DNA from: JASHPR01 sp963739645
Lineage (GTDB): Bacteria > Actinomycetota > Actinomycetes > Streptosporangiales > Streptosporangiaceae
NCBI GenBank assembly: GCA_963739645.1
Contig: CAVUBM010000050.1
Span: 20,539 to 84,538, forward strand
DNA length: 64,000 bases
Direction: 5' to 3'
Each line of letters starts with the position of its first letter. Within the stretch, counting starts at the first letter, position 1. Below the pieces are notes generated by a model, which was not told the origin of the DNA, did no database searches, and was given only the letters and a program-made list of their open reading frames with translations. Positions 29,042-39,658 of this stretch are shown piece by piece. A program made the translations under genes and the position numbers.

Positions 29042-29044
29042 AAC

Positions 29045-29401
29045 TCAGTGCGCGGGGTGCCCTAGATCCGGGTCATCCGGCACGTCCAGGCCGTGCTGGC
29101 GCAGCCGGGAACCGCGGATATCGTCCGCGTACGCGGCCACCGTGAACACGCTGCCGCACAGGATCAGGCCGACCATGGCCAGGCCCAGCCACAACGGCGC
29201 GGACAGCACCTCGGTGACCACCGCGACCAGCGCCACGCAGATCGGGATGATCACGGCCAGGTGCCGCAGCACGGTCCGGCCCCGCCATCCGGCGTCGGTC
29301 AGCTCGTGCCTGACCCAGTCCCGGTTTTCCGGCGGGAGGCGGAACCCGGCCGCGAACGCAAGCCAGCGAAGCACGCCGGGATCACCCGGCAGGCGTGCCA
29401 T
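29045..29401 (-). CDS. Small membrane protein, DUF5313-like
   Basis: A 118-residue protein with an N-terminal RLPPENRDWVRHELTD segment, two adjacent membrane helices (HLAVIIPICVALVAVVTEV and LWLGLAMVGLILCGSVFTV) and a short polar C-terminus. The layout matches actinobacterial DUF5313 proteins of unknown function. ATG 29401 lies 4 bp after the stop of the biotin carboxylase gene, so it is probably the last gene of that operon. Confidence 0.7.
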   Translation of the reverse strand: MARLPGDPGVLRWLAFAAGFRLPPENRDWVRHELTDAGWRGRTVLRHLAVIIPICVALVAVVTEVLSAPLWLGLAMVGLILCGSVFTVAAYADDIRGSRLRQHGLDVPDDPDLGHPAH

Positions 29402-29405
29402 GAGC

Positions 29406-31199
29406 TCAGTCTCGCAGCTGGCAGATGATCTCGCCCGCCGGGACCGTCTGGCCGACCTGAACCGCCAGCCCGGTCACGGTGCCGTCCTTGTGCGCGGTCA
29501 GCGGCTGCTCCATCTTCATGGCCTCGAGCACCACCACCGTGTCGCCGGCCGACACGTGCTGGCCGTCCGCGGCGACGATCTTGACGATCGTGCCCTGCAT
29601 GGGGCTGACCAGGGCGTCGCCGCCCGCGGCCGCGCCAGCCTGGCCGGAGCCGCGCCCGGCGCCCCGGCGGCGGGATCCGGCGGGTCGCCCCGCAGGGACA
29701 GCACCATGGGAGCGGGACGGCGCCCCGCCCGGGCCTGCCCCGGCGAGCCCGGCCGGGATCACCACCTCCAGGCGCTTGCCGCCGACCTCGACCGTGATCC
29801 GCTCCCGCGCCGGGCCGTCGCCGCCCGGCGCGGCCGTGTCGCCCGCGTACGGCGGCAGGTCCCCGGCGAACTCGGTCTCGATCCACCCGGTGTGCACGGT
29901 GAACGGCTCCGAGGTGAACGCCGGGTCGTCCACCACCGGCGGTGGAACGGCAGCACGGTCGGCATCCCGCCGATCTCGAACTCGGCCAGCGCGCGGCGCG
30001 AGCGCTCCAGCGCCTGCGGCCCGGTCCGCCCCGGTCACGATCAGCTTGGCGATGAGCGAGTCGAACGCCTGCGGCACCGTCATCCCGGCGGCGTACCCGG
30101 CGTCCAGCCGCACCCCGGGCCCGGACGGCGGGCGCCAGTCGGTCAGCGTGCCCGGCGCGGGCAGGAAGCCGCGGCCCGGGTCCTCGGCGTTGATCCGGAA
30201 CTCGATCGAGTGCCCGCGCAGCTCCGGGTCGCCGTAGGCCAGCTCCTGGCCGTCGGCGATGCGGAACATCTCCCGCACCAGGTCGATGCCGCTGACCTCC
30301 TCGGTGACCGGGTGCTCCACCTGCAGCCGGGTGTTCACCTCGAGGAACGACACCGTGCCGTCCTGGCCGATCAGGAACTCGCAGGTGCCCGCGCCCACGT
30401 AGCCGGCCTCGCGCAGCAGCGCCTTGGACGAGGACCGCAGCAGCTCCTCCTGCTCGGCGGACAGGAACGGGGCCGGGGCCTCCTCGACCAGCTTCTGGTT
30501 CCGGCGCTGCAGCGTGCAGTCCCGGGTCGAGACCACGACCACGTTCCCGCGGGAGTCGGCCAGGCACTGCGTCTCCACGTGCCGCGGCCGCTCCAGGTAG
30601 CGCTTCACGAAGCACTCGCCGCGCCCGAAAGCGGCGACCGCCTCCCGCACCGCGGACTCGAACTGCGGGGCGATCTCCGCCATCGTCGTGGCCACCTTGA
30701 GCCCGCGCCCGCCGCCGCCGTAGGCGGCCTGGATCACGATCGGCAGCCCGTATTCGGCGGCGAACGCCTCGGCCTCCTCCGGGCCGGATACTGGCCCGTC
30801 GCTGCCGGGCGCCAGCGGCACGCCGACCACGCCGGCGATCCGCCGGGCCGCGACCTTGTCCCCGAGCGCGTCGATCGCCTCGGGAGGCGGCCCGATCCAG
30901 GTCAGCCCCGCGGCGATGACCTCACGGGCGAAATCGGCGTTCTCGGCCAGGAACCCGTAGCCGGGGTGCACCGCGTCCGCGCCGGACTCCGCGGCCGCCT
31001 TGAGGATCTTGCCGATGTCGAGGTAGCTCTCGGCCGCGGTCTGGCCGCCCAGCGCGTACGCCTCGTCGGCCATCATGACGTGCAGCGCGTCCAGGTCCAG
31101 CTCGCCGTAGACCGCCACACTGACCAGGCCCGCGTCACGGCAGGCCCGCACGATCCGGACCGCGATCTCGCCGCGGTTGGCGATCAGTACCTTGCGCAC
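29406..31199 (-). CDS. accA: Acyl-CoA carboxylase alpha subunit (biotin carboxylase + BCCP)
   Basis: It carboxylates its own biotin with ATP and bicarbonate for carboxyltransferase partners. The order is the biotin carboxylase N-domain (KVLIANRGEIAVRIVRA), ATP-grasp loop (YGGGGRGLKV), EMNTR-equivalent EVNTRLQVEHPVTE, a linker, and C-terminal BCCP with biotinyl-lysine in EAMKMEQ. GTG 31199 has GGAG upstream. Between about 29935 and 30030 the reading frame is shifted by a +1/-1 pair; the normal sequence (QALERSRRALAEFEIGGMPT) is found in another frame. Upstream is the epsilon subunit; a biotin ligase gene lies 5 kb away. The likely acceptors are acetyl- and propionyl-CoA. Confidence 0.92.
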   Translation of the reverse strand: MRKVLIANRGEIAVRIVRACRDAGLVSVAVYGELDLDALHVMMADEAYALGGQTAAESYLDIGKILKAAAESGADAVHPGYGFLAENADFAREVIAAGLTWIGPPPEAIDALGDKVAARRIAGVVGVPLAPGSDGPVSGPEEAEAFAAEYGLPIVIQAAYGGGGRGLKVATTMAEIAPQFESAVREAVAAFGRGECFVKRYLERPRHVETQCLADSRGNVVVVSTRDCTLQRRNQKLVEEAPAPFLSAEQEELLRSSSKALLREAGYVGAGTCEFLIGQDGTVSFLEVNTRLQVEHPVTEEVSGIDLVREMFRIADGQELAYGDPELRGHSIEFRINAEDPGRGFLPAPGTLTDWRPPSGPGVRLDAGYAAGMTVPQAFDSLIAKLIVTGADRAAGAGALAPRAGRVRDRRDADRAAVPPPVVDDPAFTSEPFTVHTGWIETEFAGDLPPYAGDTAAPGGDGPARERITVEVGGKRLEVVIPAGLAGAGPGGAPSRSHGAVPAGRPAGSRRRGAGRGSGQAGAAAGGDALVSPMQGTIVKIVAADGQHVSAGDTVVVLEAMKMEQPLTAHKDGTVTGLAVQVGQTVPAGEIICQLRD

Positions 31200-31275
31200 G
31201 TGCTGATCTCCTCTCAACTGGGAGGAGTCTAGTGAGAACCGTGACAGGCCACTGGCCCTGGCCGGGCCTCGCGGC

Positions 31276-31515
31276 TCACCGGGGCAGGCCGCTGGCGCGC
31301 CAGCCGCCGGGACCGCGCTGCAGCGGCGCCCGCAGCAGCCGGGATCTCGCCGACCATCCGTTACGCAGAGCGCTCCGCCCGCCCGCTGCGCCCGCCGATG
31401 GGGCCCGCGCGGCGAGCACGGCCACCAGCGCGGCGACCTCCTCGGCCGACGGATGGCCGCTGATGACGCTCAGCACCGGTGTCGGCCTGCCGCCGGTGTC
31501 CCGGTCCTCGGTCAT
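31276..31515 (-). CDS. accE: Acyl-CoA carboxylase epsilon subunit
   Basis: A 79-residue protein starting MTEDRDTGGRPTPVLSVISG, followed by HPSAEEVAALVAVLAAR and ending in the family signature RAPLQRGPGGWRASGLPR. The epsilon subunit is found only in actinobacterial acyl-CoA carboxylases and stabilises the AccA-AccD5 type complex. Its ATG overlaps the stop of the NYN gene (ATGA), and it precedes the alpha subunit by 76 bp. Confidence 0.85.
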   Translation of the reverse strand: MTEDRDTGGRPTPVLSVISGHPSAEEVAALVAVLAARAPSAGAAGGRSALRNGWSARSRLLRAPLQRGPGGWRASGLPR

Positions 31516-32537
31516 GGGGTCAGCTCCGTGACTTGCCCGACGCCGATGCCGAACTGCCGGTGCACCCGGGCCCAGAACGCGTCCCGCAGCCACTCCCTGG
31601 CCTCCTGGTAGGCGCGCAGCGACAGGCCGAGCTCCTTCTCGGCGTCGACCAGCAGTTCCTTGTCGATGACCGGCGGCAGGATCGGCCCGGGCAGCAGGTC
31701 GCGGATGTTGTCCTCGCCGCGGGTCAGGATCCACTTCTGCGCCACGTGCTCGCCCGCCTCCTCGACCCGCTCCTTCTCCGGGCCGCGCCGGGCCGCCGCG
31801 GCCGGGCCGTAGCCCAGCGGCGCGGGCTGGGCCCCGGGGCCGAGCACGGGGCGGACCGTCGCGGGCGGGCGCCCGTGCCGCTCACCGAAGACCTGCGCGG
31901 GAGACGGCGTCACGGACCCGCCCACAGCGGCAGCGGCCCGGACCGGGCCGGCGACCGCGGGCTCGGGCCCGAGCTGCCGGGTGAAGTAGGGCTCGACGAA
32001 CGACCGCTCGAGCACCTCGACGGTGTCCGACTCCCACACCAGCCGCTCGGCCTGGTTCGTGCCGTAGGGCGGCTCGATGCCCCACAGGTGAACCCGCACG
32101 CCGAACGCCTGCGCGGCCTCCACCGCGGGCACCATGTCCTCGTCACCGGCCACGAGGATCGCGTCGGTGATCGCCCGGTGCCGGGCCAGCGCCTCCATGT
32201 CGGCCCGGATCTGGGCGTCCACGCCCTTCTGCTGGCCGCGGGCGTTGAGGTTGCCCAGGCGCAGCTTGACCCACGGCATCTGGGCGATCACCCGCTGGTC
32301 GATGGTGGGCACCCGGTCCCGCGCCGCGTCGTACCAGTAGACCCGCAGCAGCTCGCCGCGCACCATGTCGTCTGCGTGCCGGGTCAGCGTCTGGATCAGC
32401 TTGTCCGCGTCGACCTTGTACTCCCGGCGCGAGGCCGCACCGAACAGCAGCTCGCCGGCGGACGCGTAGATGTACCCGACGTCGACCATGATGGCGTAGC
32501 GGGAGAGCAGCGGAAGCGGGGAGCCGTTTTCGGTCAT
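31512..32537 (-). CDS. NYN domain protein (putative RNase)
   Basis: The N-terminal 190 residues match the NYN/PIN-like fold: IMVDVGYIYASAGELLFG, a middle block VDAQIRADMEALARH, and ITDAILVAGDEDMVPAVEAAQAFG, which together supply the conserved Asp residues of a metal-dependent nuclease. The C-terminal 150 residues contain a flexible Pro/Ala/Arg-rich part and a helical end (KELLVDAEKELGLSLRAYQEAREWLRDAFW). ATG 32537 follows GAGGACC; ATG 32546 is an alternative. The gene is translationally coupled to accE. The RNA target is unknown. Confidence 0.8.
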   Translation of the reverse strand: MTENGSPLPLLSRYAIMVDVGYIYASAGELLFGAASRREYKVDADKLIQTLTRHADDMVRGELLRVYWYDAARDRVPTIDQRVIAQMPWVKLRLGNLNARGQQKGVDAQIRADMEALARHRAITDAILVAGDEDMVPAVEAAQAFGVRVHLWGIEPPYGTNQAERLVWESDTVEVLERSFVEPYFTRQLGPEPAVAGPVRAAAAVGGSVTPSPAQVFGERHGRPPATVRPVLGPGAQPAPLGYGPAAAARRGPEKERVEEAGEHVAQKWILTRGEDNIRDLLPGPILPPVIDKELLVDAEKELGLSLRAYQEAREWLRDAFWARVHRQFGIGVGQVTELTP

Positions 32538-32656
32538 GGTCCTCATGACTCTAGTGACTCGCCGGACCATCTGCCGCACGTGATCCTGGTGGTGGCCCGC
32601 CAACCCCAGCTCCGGCCGCACCGGTGTCGCCGATCCTCGGCCCAGATTCACCGGCC

Positions 32657-32718
32657 CAATAGTGTGAACGGCACTTAGCTGCGGCTGTTTCAGCAGCTAC
32701 GGCACTTTCACACTATTG
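32657..32718. repeat. Long stem-loop with 12-bp terminal inverted repeats
   Basis: CAATAGTGTGAA (32657-32668) is exactly inverted at 32707-32718. Inside, TAGCTGC pairs with GCAGCTA, and the two stems are separated on both sides by the same seven bases CGGCACT in direct orientation. The 62-bp structure lies between the carboxyltransferase gene and the NYN gene. There is no T-run. It may be a terminator, an operator or a miniature inverted-repeat element. Confidence 0.7.
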
Positions 32719-32748
32719 CCGGGAAGGAGCGTGTGTCTGATTTCTCCC

Positions 32749-34368
<1,620 letters not shown>

Positions 34369-34392
34369 GCCGCTCAGGTTAAAGCAGTGCTG

Positions 34393-34456
34393 GCCTCGGG
34401 GGGACGACCCCCCCAGACCCCCCGCCAGCAAGCCGGCCTGGCTCGCGGGGCGGCGC
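34393..34456 (+). repeat. Dispersed palindromic repeat, copy 5
   Basis: The core GCCTC-GGGGGG-ACGA-CCCCCC-CAGACCCCCCGC is the cleanest copy in the window. The tail is shorter and more divergent than in the copies at 28945 and 37548. It lies in the 97 bp between the carboxyltransferase start and the membrane-protein stop. Confidence 0.75.
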
Positions 34457-34465
34457 CCGCCTGCG

Positions 34466-35788
34466 TCAGCCTGATGGCGGCGCGGCGTCAGCGGCGTCGC
34501 GGCCGGGCGGTGCCCCCTGCTCCGGCTTCGGGTCCGCCCTGGTGAACGCCAGGCCCGCGGCCACGCAGGCCAGCGGGATCGCGACGATCGTGTACCGGTA
34601 CAGCGACTGGGTCAGCATCGCGGGCAGCACGATGCTGACCACGGCGAGCGTCCAGGGCAGGGCCGCGACCCCGCCCCAGCGGCGCCACCGCCGGAGCAGC
34701 CCGGCCAGGCCGGCGATCACGACCGCGAGGAACACCACGCCGGGGAAGTAGACCGGCAGCTGGTACAGGAACAGGACGTACGCGTAGGGCTCCACGAAGT
34801 GGGTGTTGGCCGCGCTGCCCGCGTACTGCCGCTCGTCCTGTGCGTAGTACGGCGGCAGGTGGGCGATGTGCGGCTGCGCCGTGAAGCTCATGGCGGCGTG
34901 CGCGATCGGCCGGTCGTTCTGCAGGAACAGCAGGCCCACGTCGCGGGCGACCACGCGCAGGTAGTCGAGCGGCTGCGCCTCGATCGCCTTCTCGGCGAAC
35001 TGCCGCCCGAGCTTGTCGTTGTAGGCGTTGAACCCGGGGTGGGCGTCATGGCGCCACCAGGCGTCCTTGGCCCACAGGTAGTCGGCGGGCGTGGGCGCGC
35101 CGAGCAGCGCGGTGACCGACCAGGCCGGCGCGGGCCCGGGCGGGGCGATCGACGTCTCCCGGTTCGGGCAGAGCGGGGCCAGCCGCGGCGGCGGCTTGAT
35201 GACCGCGCAGTTGGCGAAGCTGGTGGTGCGCGACCACAGGAACACGCCGTCGCTGCTGGTGAGGTTGTACTGCCCGTAGGACGCGTGGAACGCCACGACG
35301 TAGCCGAGCACGGGTGCCGCGAACGCCGCCGCGGCCGCGGCGAACGCCCGCCAGCCGACGCGCCGGATCAGGATGAACGCGGCGAAGATCAGGGCCAGCG
35401 GGATGCCGTTGCCGCGCAGCAGCGAGACGTAGCCGACCAGCAGCCCGGATACGGCGCACTGCCACAGCCGCGGGGTACGCCGGGTGAGCAGCAGCGCCAC
35501 GGCCATCAGCAGGACGAACCCGTACACCGTGTCCGGCAGGACGAACGACTCCAGGGCGATCTCGCGGGTGTCGAACAGGGTCGGCAGCGCGGCCAGCGAG
35601 GCACCCCAGCCGGGCAGGCCCCAGTACCGCAGCAGCGCGTACACGATGACGGCGGTGGCGACGCCCAGCAGGTGCTGGACCGTGGTGACCGCCAGCAGGG
35701 TGTGCGGGAAGATCCGGAAAATGTCCAGGAACCAGGAGTAACCGGACGGCCGGATCACGCCCAGGGTGCCGTTGGCCGCCTCCTGCAT
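34466..35788 (-). CDS. Polytopic membrane protein, glycosyltransferase-39-like
   Basis: The 440-residue readable part has about nine hydrophobic segments, an external loop near residues 185-240 with several Cys and Trp, and a basic cytoplasmic tail. The pattern resembles GT-C fold mannosyltransferases of the ArnT/GT39 group, but no catalytic motif could be fixed. Clearly membrane-like sequence continues upstream of ATG 35788 in the same frame (RLITILVIASFLPRILASLA and further to about 35990) without a usable start codon. A plausible start (VPDLKVNELNDEREQPAP, near 36050) is in another frame, so one indel probably splits the gene. Confidence 0.6.
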   Translation of the reverse strand: MQEAANGTLGVIRPSGYSWFLDIFRIFPHTLLAVTTVQHLLGVATAVIVYALLRYWGLPGWGASLAALPTLFDTREIALESFVLPDTVYGFVLLMAVALLLTRRTPRLWQCAVSGLLVGYVSLLRGNGIPLALIFAAFILIRRVGWRAFAAAAAAFAAPVLGYVVAFHASYGQYNLTSSDGVFLWSRTTSFANCAVIKPPPRLAPLCPNRETSIAPPGPAPAWSVTALLGAPTPADYLWAKDAWWRHDAHPGFNAYNDKLGRQFAEKAIEAQPLDYLRVVARDVGLLFLQNDRPIAHAAMSFTAQPHIAHLPPYYAQDERQYAGSAANTHFVEPYAYVLFLYQLPVYFPGVVFLAVVIAGLAGLLRRWRRWGGVAALPWTLAVVSIVLPAMLTQSLYRYTIVAIPLACVAAGLAFTRADPKPEQGAPPGRDAADAAPPSG

Positions 35789-36189
35789 GTACAGGAACGA
35801 GTCCGCGGTCAGCAGCGCGGGCCGGAACGCGAGCGAGGCCAGGATCCGCGGCAGGAACGAGGCGATGACCAGGATCGTGATCAGGCGGTGGCGGCGCCAC
35901 AGCGCCGCGGCTCCGCGGTCGCGGCCGCCCTGCGCGCCGTCACGGCGGCGGCCGCGGCCAGCCCGCCCAGGCCGCGCGGCGGCTGCGATCGCCCATGGCG
36001 CGGGGCCGGCTGCTCGCGCTCGTCGTTAAGCTCGTTGACCTTGAGATCGGGCACTGCTCTCCTCGAACCCTTCGGCAGCTCAGCCCGCATCGACCTGGCG
36101 GCGCTGAGTCGCGGTCTGACTCTGGAAAGGAGCCCTGATGAGAACACCTGGCGCGGCACAGGCACCCCCCGGAGTTGACAATATCGTGC

Positions 36190-36999
36190 ATGCCTGGTGA
36201 CTCTCCGTCGCCCCGGCCGATGCTGAGCTCCGCCGCGCTGCGCGAGGCCCTGGCCGCGTCCGCGGGGTTCTGGCACGACGTGCGCGTGGTGGCGGAAACC
36301 GGGTCAACCAACGCGGACCTGCTCGCAGTGGCGAAAACCGGCGCCCCTGAGGGCGTGGTGCTCGCGGCCGATACCCAGTCGGCCGGGCGCGGCCGGCTGG
36401 GCCGGCGCTGGGTCAGCCCCCCGGGCACGTCGCTGAGCTTCTCCGTGCTGCTGCGCCCGGTGGCCGTGCCCGCGGCGAGGCGGGCCTGGGTGCCGCTGCT
36501 CGCCGGGGTCGCCGTGGCCGCGGCGGTGCGCGGCGAGGCCGCGGTCGATGCGGGACTGAAGTGGCCCAACGACGTACTGGCCCGCGGCGGCAAGCTGGCC
36601 GGCATTCTGGCCGAGCAGGCCGGGGACGCGATCGTGGTCGGCATCGGGGTCAACGTGACCGTCGGCCGGGACGACCTGCCGGCGGCCGGGGCCACGTCGC
36701 TGCTGCTCGAGGGCGCGGCCAGCACCGACAGGGAGCGGCTGCTCGCTGCCGTGCTCGGCCAGCTCGGGCGCTGGTACCTCGGCTGGAAGGACGAGGCAGG
36801 CGACGCGGACCGGTCCGGGCTGCGCCAGGAGTATCTGCGCTGGTGCGCGACCGTCGGGCAGCAGGTCCGGGTGTCGCTGCCCGGCGGGACCACGGTGACC
36901 GGGGAGGCGGCCGACGTGGACCGGGCCGGGCGGCTGGTCGTCCGTTCCGCCGCCGGCCTGATCCCGGTCAGCGCGGGCGACGTGGTTCACGTCAGATGA
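36190..36999 (+). CDS. birA: Biotin-[acetyl-CoA-carboxylase] ligase
   Basis: Attaches biotin to the BCCP lysine. Motifs are ETGSTNADLLA, the biotinoyl-AMP loop SAGRGRLGRRWVSPPG, LKWPNDVLARGGKLAGIL and VGIGVNV. The C-terminal SH3-like domain is present, and the N-terminal DNA-binding domain of E. coli BirA is absent, making it a group I, non-regulatory ligase of 269 residues. ATG 36190 is chosen; TTG 36175 is also in frame. It lies among genes for the biotin-dependent carboxylases it must modify. Confidence 0.92.
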   Translation: MPGDSPSPRPMLSSAALREALAASAGFWHDVRVVAETGSTNADLLAVAKTGAPEGVVLAADTQSAGRGRLGRRWVSPPGTSLSFSVLLRPVAVPAARRAWVPLLAGVAVAAAVRGEAAVDAGLKWPNDVLARGGKLAGILAEQAGDAIVVGIGVNVTVGRDDLPAAGATSLLLEGAASTDRERLLAAVLGQLGRWYLGWKDEAGDADRSGLRQEYLRWCATVGQQVRVSLPGGTTVTGEAADVDRAGRLVVRSAAGLIPVSAGDVVHVR

Positions 37000-37034
37000 C
37001 GCCAATAGCCGCGCTGCATGCCACGATGTGGCCT

Positions 37035-37544
37035 ATGGCCAGTGATGAATCCCTGTCCGAGGGCGAGGAGCTCGTGGTGCAGCTGCACCCGCACTGGAAG
37101 ACACTGCTCAGGCCCTTGTTCATCCTGGTGGTGCTGTTCATCGCGGTGATCGCGGTACTGCTGCTCCTGCCGGTGCGCAGCAACATGAACGCGGTCCGGA
37201 TCGGGGTCGGAGCCGTGGCCGTGGTGCTCGCCCTCGTCTGGGTCGCCGTGCCGGTGATGCGCTGGCAGACGACCACCTACGGGCTGACCACCCGCCGCCT
37301 CCGGCTGCGCCAGGGGATCCTCTCCCGGTCGGGGCGTGACTTCCCGCTGATCCGGATCAGCGACGTGTCGTTCTCGCACGGCCTGATCGACCGGATGCTC
37401 GGCTGCGGCCGGCTGGTGGTCGAGTCCGCCGGTGAGCACGGCCAGCTCGTGCTCAACGAGATCCCGCACGTCGAGCAGGTGCAGGCCACGCTGTTCCAGC
37501 TGGTCGAGGACGAGCAGGCCCGGCTGGCCAGGGAAGAGCGCTGA
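37035..37544 (+). CDS. Membrane protein with PH domain (bPH2/DUF304)
   Basis: A 169-residue protein: a short N-terminal part EGEELVVQLHPHWKTL, two membrane helices (LFILVVLFIAVIAVLLLLPV and VGAVAVVLALVWVAVPVM), then a PH-like domain TYGLTTRRLRLRQGILSRSGRDFPL and ISDVSFSHGLIDRMLGCGRL. This arrangement is diagnostic of bPH2/DUF304 proteins. Their function is unknown. ATG 37026 in frame is an alternative start. It follows birA by 35 bp. Confidence 0.82.
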   Translation: MASDESLSEGEELVVQLHPHWKTLLRPLFILVVLFIAVIAVLLLLPVRSNMNAVRIGVGAVAVVLALVWVAVPVMRWQTTTYGLTTRRLRLRQGILSRSGRDFPLIRISDVSFSHGLIDRMLGCGRLVVESAGEHGQLVLNEIPHVEQVQATLFQLVEDEQARLAREER

Positions 37545-37547
37545 GCT

Positions 37548-37650
37548 GCCTCGGGGGGACGACCCCCAGACCCCCCGCGTGCCCCGACCCACCTCCCCTT
37601 CCCTCTTCATGGCCGACCTCCGGCCGGTCGTCGCGGCTGGCACCGGTCCG
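37548..37650 (+). repeat. Dispersed palindromic repeat, copy 6
   Basis: Full-length copy: core GCCTC-GGGGGG-ACGA-CCCCC-AGACCCCCCGCG, then a pyrimidine tract with ACCTCCCCTTCCCTCTTCAT, then GGCCGACCTCCGGCCGG and TCGTCGCGGCTGGCACC. It starts 4 bp after the stop of the PH-domain gene. It serves as the reference copy for the family together with the reversed copy at 28945-29041. Confidence 0.8.
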
Positions 37651-37701
37651 CGGGTCAGGAGCGCTGACCGGGGCGTGGCCTGCTGCGACTAGCCTGCGGG
37701 T

Positions 37702-38494
37702 ATGAGCCAGGCAGATGGCGTGACCGTGCGCAGGCCCGAGGGCGGCCCGGGGATCGCCGAGATCGTGCTCGACCGGCCCGAGGCCATGAACGCGCTGAGC
37801 ACGGCGATGGCGGCCCGGCTGGCCGCGGTCTGCGCGGACCTGGCCACGGACCGCGATGTCCGCGCGGTGGTGCTGGCCGCGGCGGGCCGGGCGTTCTGCG
37901 TCGGCGCCGACCTGAAGGAGCGGGCCGCGATGAGCAACGCCGACTTCATGGCGCAGCGCCCGGTGTTCCGGGCCGCGTTCGGCGGCGTGCTCGCCCTGCC
38001 GCAGCCGGTGATCGCCGCGGTGCACGGCTACGCGCTCGGCGGCGGCTGCGAGCTCGCGCTGAGCTGCGACCTGATCGTGGCCGACGAGACCGCCGAGTTC
38101 GGGCTGCCGGAGACCACCGTGGGCCTGGTGCCCGGCGGCGGCGGGACCCAGCTCGCGCTGCGCCGCCTCGGCCCCGGCCGGGCCGCGGACCTGGTGCTGA
38201 CCGGCCGCCGGATCGGCGCCGACGAGGCCGAGCGGATCGGGCTGGCGGACCGGCTGGTGCCGGCCGGAACCGTGGCCCAGCACGCGCACGAGCTCGCGGA
38301 GCGGATCGCGAGCAACTCGCCGGTTGGCGTTCAGCATGCTAAAAGAGCGCTGCGGCAGGGCGCGGGCGTCCCGCTCGCGGCCGGCCTCGAGATCGAGGAC
38401 TCCGCGTGGCGGGCCGCCGCCTTTTCCGCGGATCAGAAAGGAAGGCATCGCGGCGTTTGTAGAGAAGCGCAAGCCACAGTGGCCGGGCGCATAG
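37702..38494 (+). pseudogene. Enoyl-CoA hydratase/isomerase, frameshifted
   Basis: Crotonase-fold enzyme. The oxyanion-hole blocks GRAFCVGADLKERA and HGYALGGGCELALSCDLI are present, followed by GLPETTVGLVPGGGGTQ. An extra G near 38440 moves the frame; in the shifted frame the natural end (EGIAAFVEKRKPQWPGA, stop at 38494) is readable. Because of the indel the original frame runs on into the next gene. Crotonases of this type, next to HMG-CoA lyase and an acyl-CoA carboxylase, fit leucine or branched-chain acid catabolism (3-methylglutaconyl-CoA hydratase is possible). Confidence 0.85.
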
Positions 38495-38526
38495 TGAAGC
38501 GGGAAGGGGAGGCGGGTGGGAAGGCC

Positions 38527-39441
<915 letters not shown>

Positions 39442-39487
39442 CGCCGCAGACCCGGCCCGGCCCGTCCTGCGCAGCTCTGACTCGATA

Positions 39488-39524
39488 GTGAGTTTGGTGC
39501 ACACCCGAGCTACACCAAACTCAC
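39488..39524. promoter_or_regulatory. Perfect 12-bp inverted repeat (operator or terminator)
   Basis: GTGAGTTTGGTG (39488-39499) and CACCAAACTCAC (39513-39524) are perfect inverted arms around 13 nt. The repeat lies 46 bp after hmgL and about 135 bp before the start of the next gene. No T-run follows. The modest GC content of the arms is unusual here, which favours a protein-binding site, but a terminator is possible. Confidence 0.55.
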
Positions 39525-39658
39525 ATCCATGCGCGGTCCGGCGCTTCGCGGTCTGGGTGCGCTCGCGGCGACCCCGCTGCCGCTACGACTCACTGCCGGC
39601 AGTCGAGGAGCGGATCACCCGCGCCGGGCGGCGGAGGCGTAGCAGTACGCTCACGATC

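Larger units (their letters stand above)
27510..29043 (+). pseudogene. NAD(P)H-quinone dehydrogenase / lipoamide dehydrogenase-like flavoprotein, frameshifted
   Basis: Class I flavin disulfide-reductase fold related to mycobacterial LpdA. The FAD motif KIVIIGGGPGGYEAAL and a redox-like segment GGACVLTDCVPSKTL are near the start. An extra A at about 28020 shifts the frame: QLYD is followed in the next frame by LDELPAELIVIGSGTTGAEF, the NAD motif. The rest runs to 29043 (YAAGDCTGVMMLASVAAMQG, HTFAVYPSLTGSI). A 33-bp repeat core is inserted in frame after TVGW, and the last roughly 35 codons are encoded by a second repeat copy. Homologues end near LMRPA. Confidence 0.85.

Noticed and set aside
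27426..31232. A 1268-codon plus-strand open frame
   Set aside because: Only its first part is the flavoprotein. After the indel at 28020 it is a shadow of that gene and then antisense to the carboxylase genes.
36175..36180. TTGACA as a promoter -35 box for birA
   Set aside because: No -10 element follows at 16-18 bp, and the sequence sits only 15 bp before the start codon.
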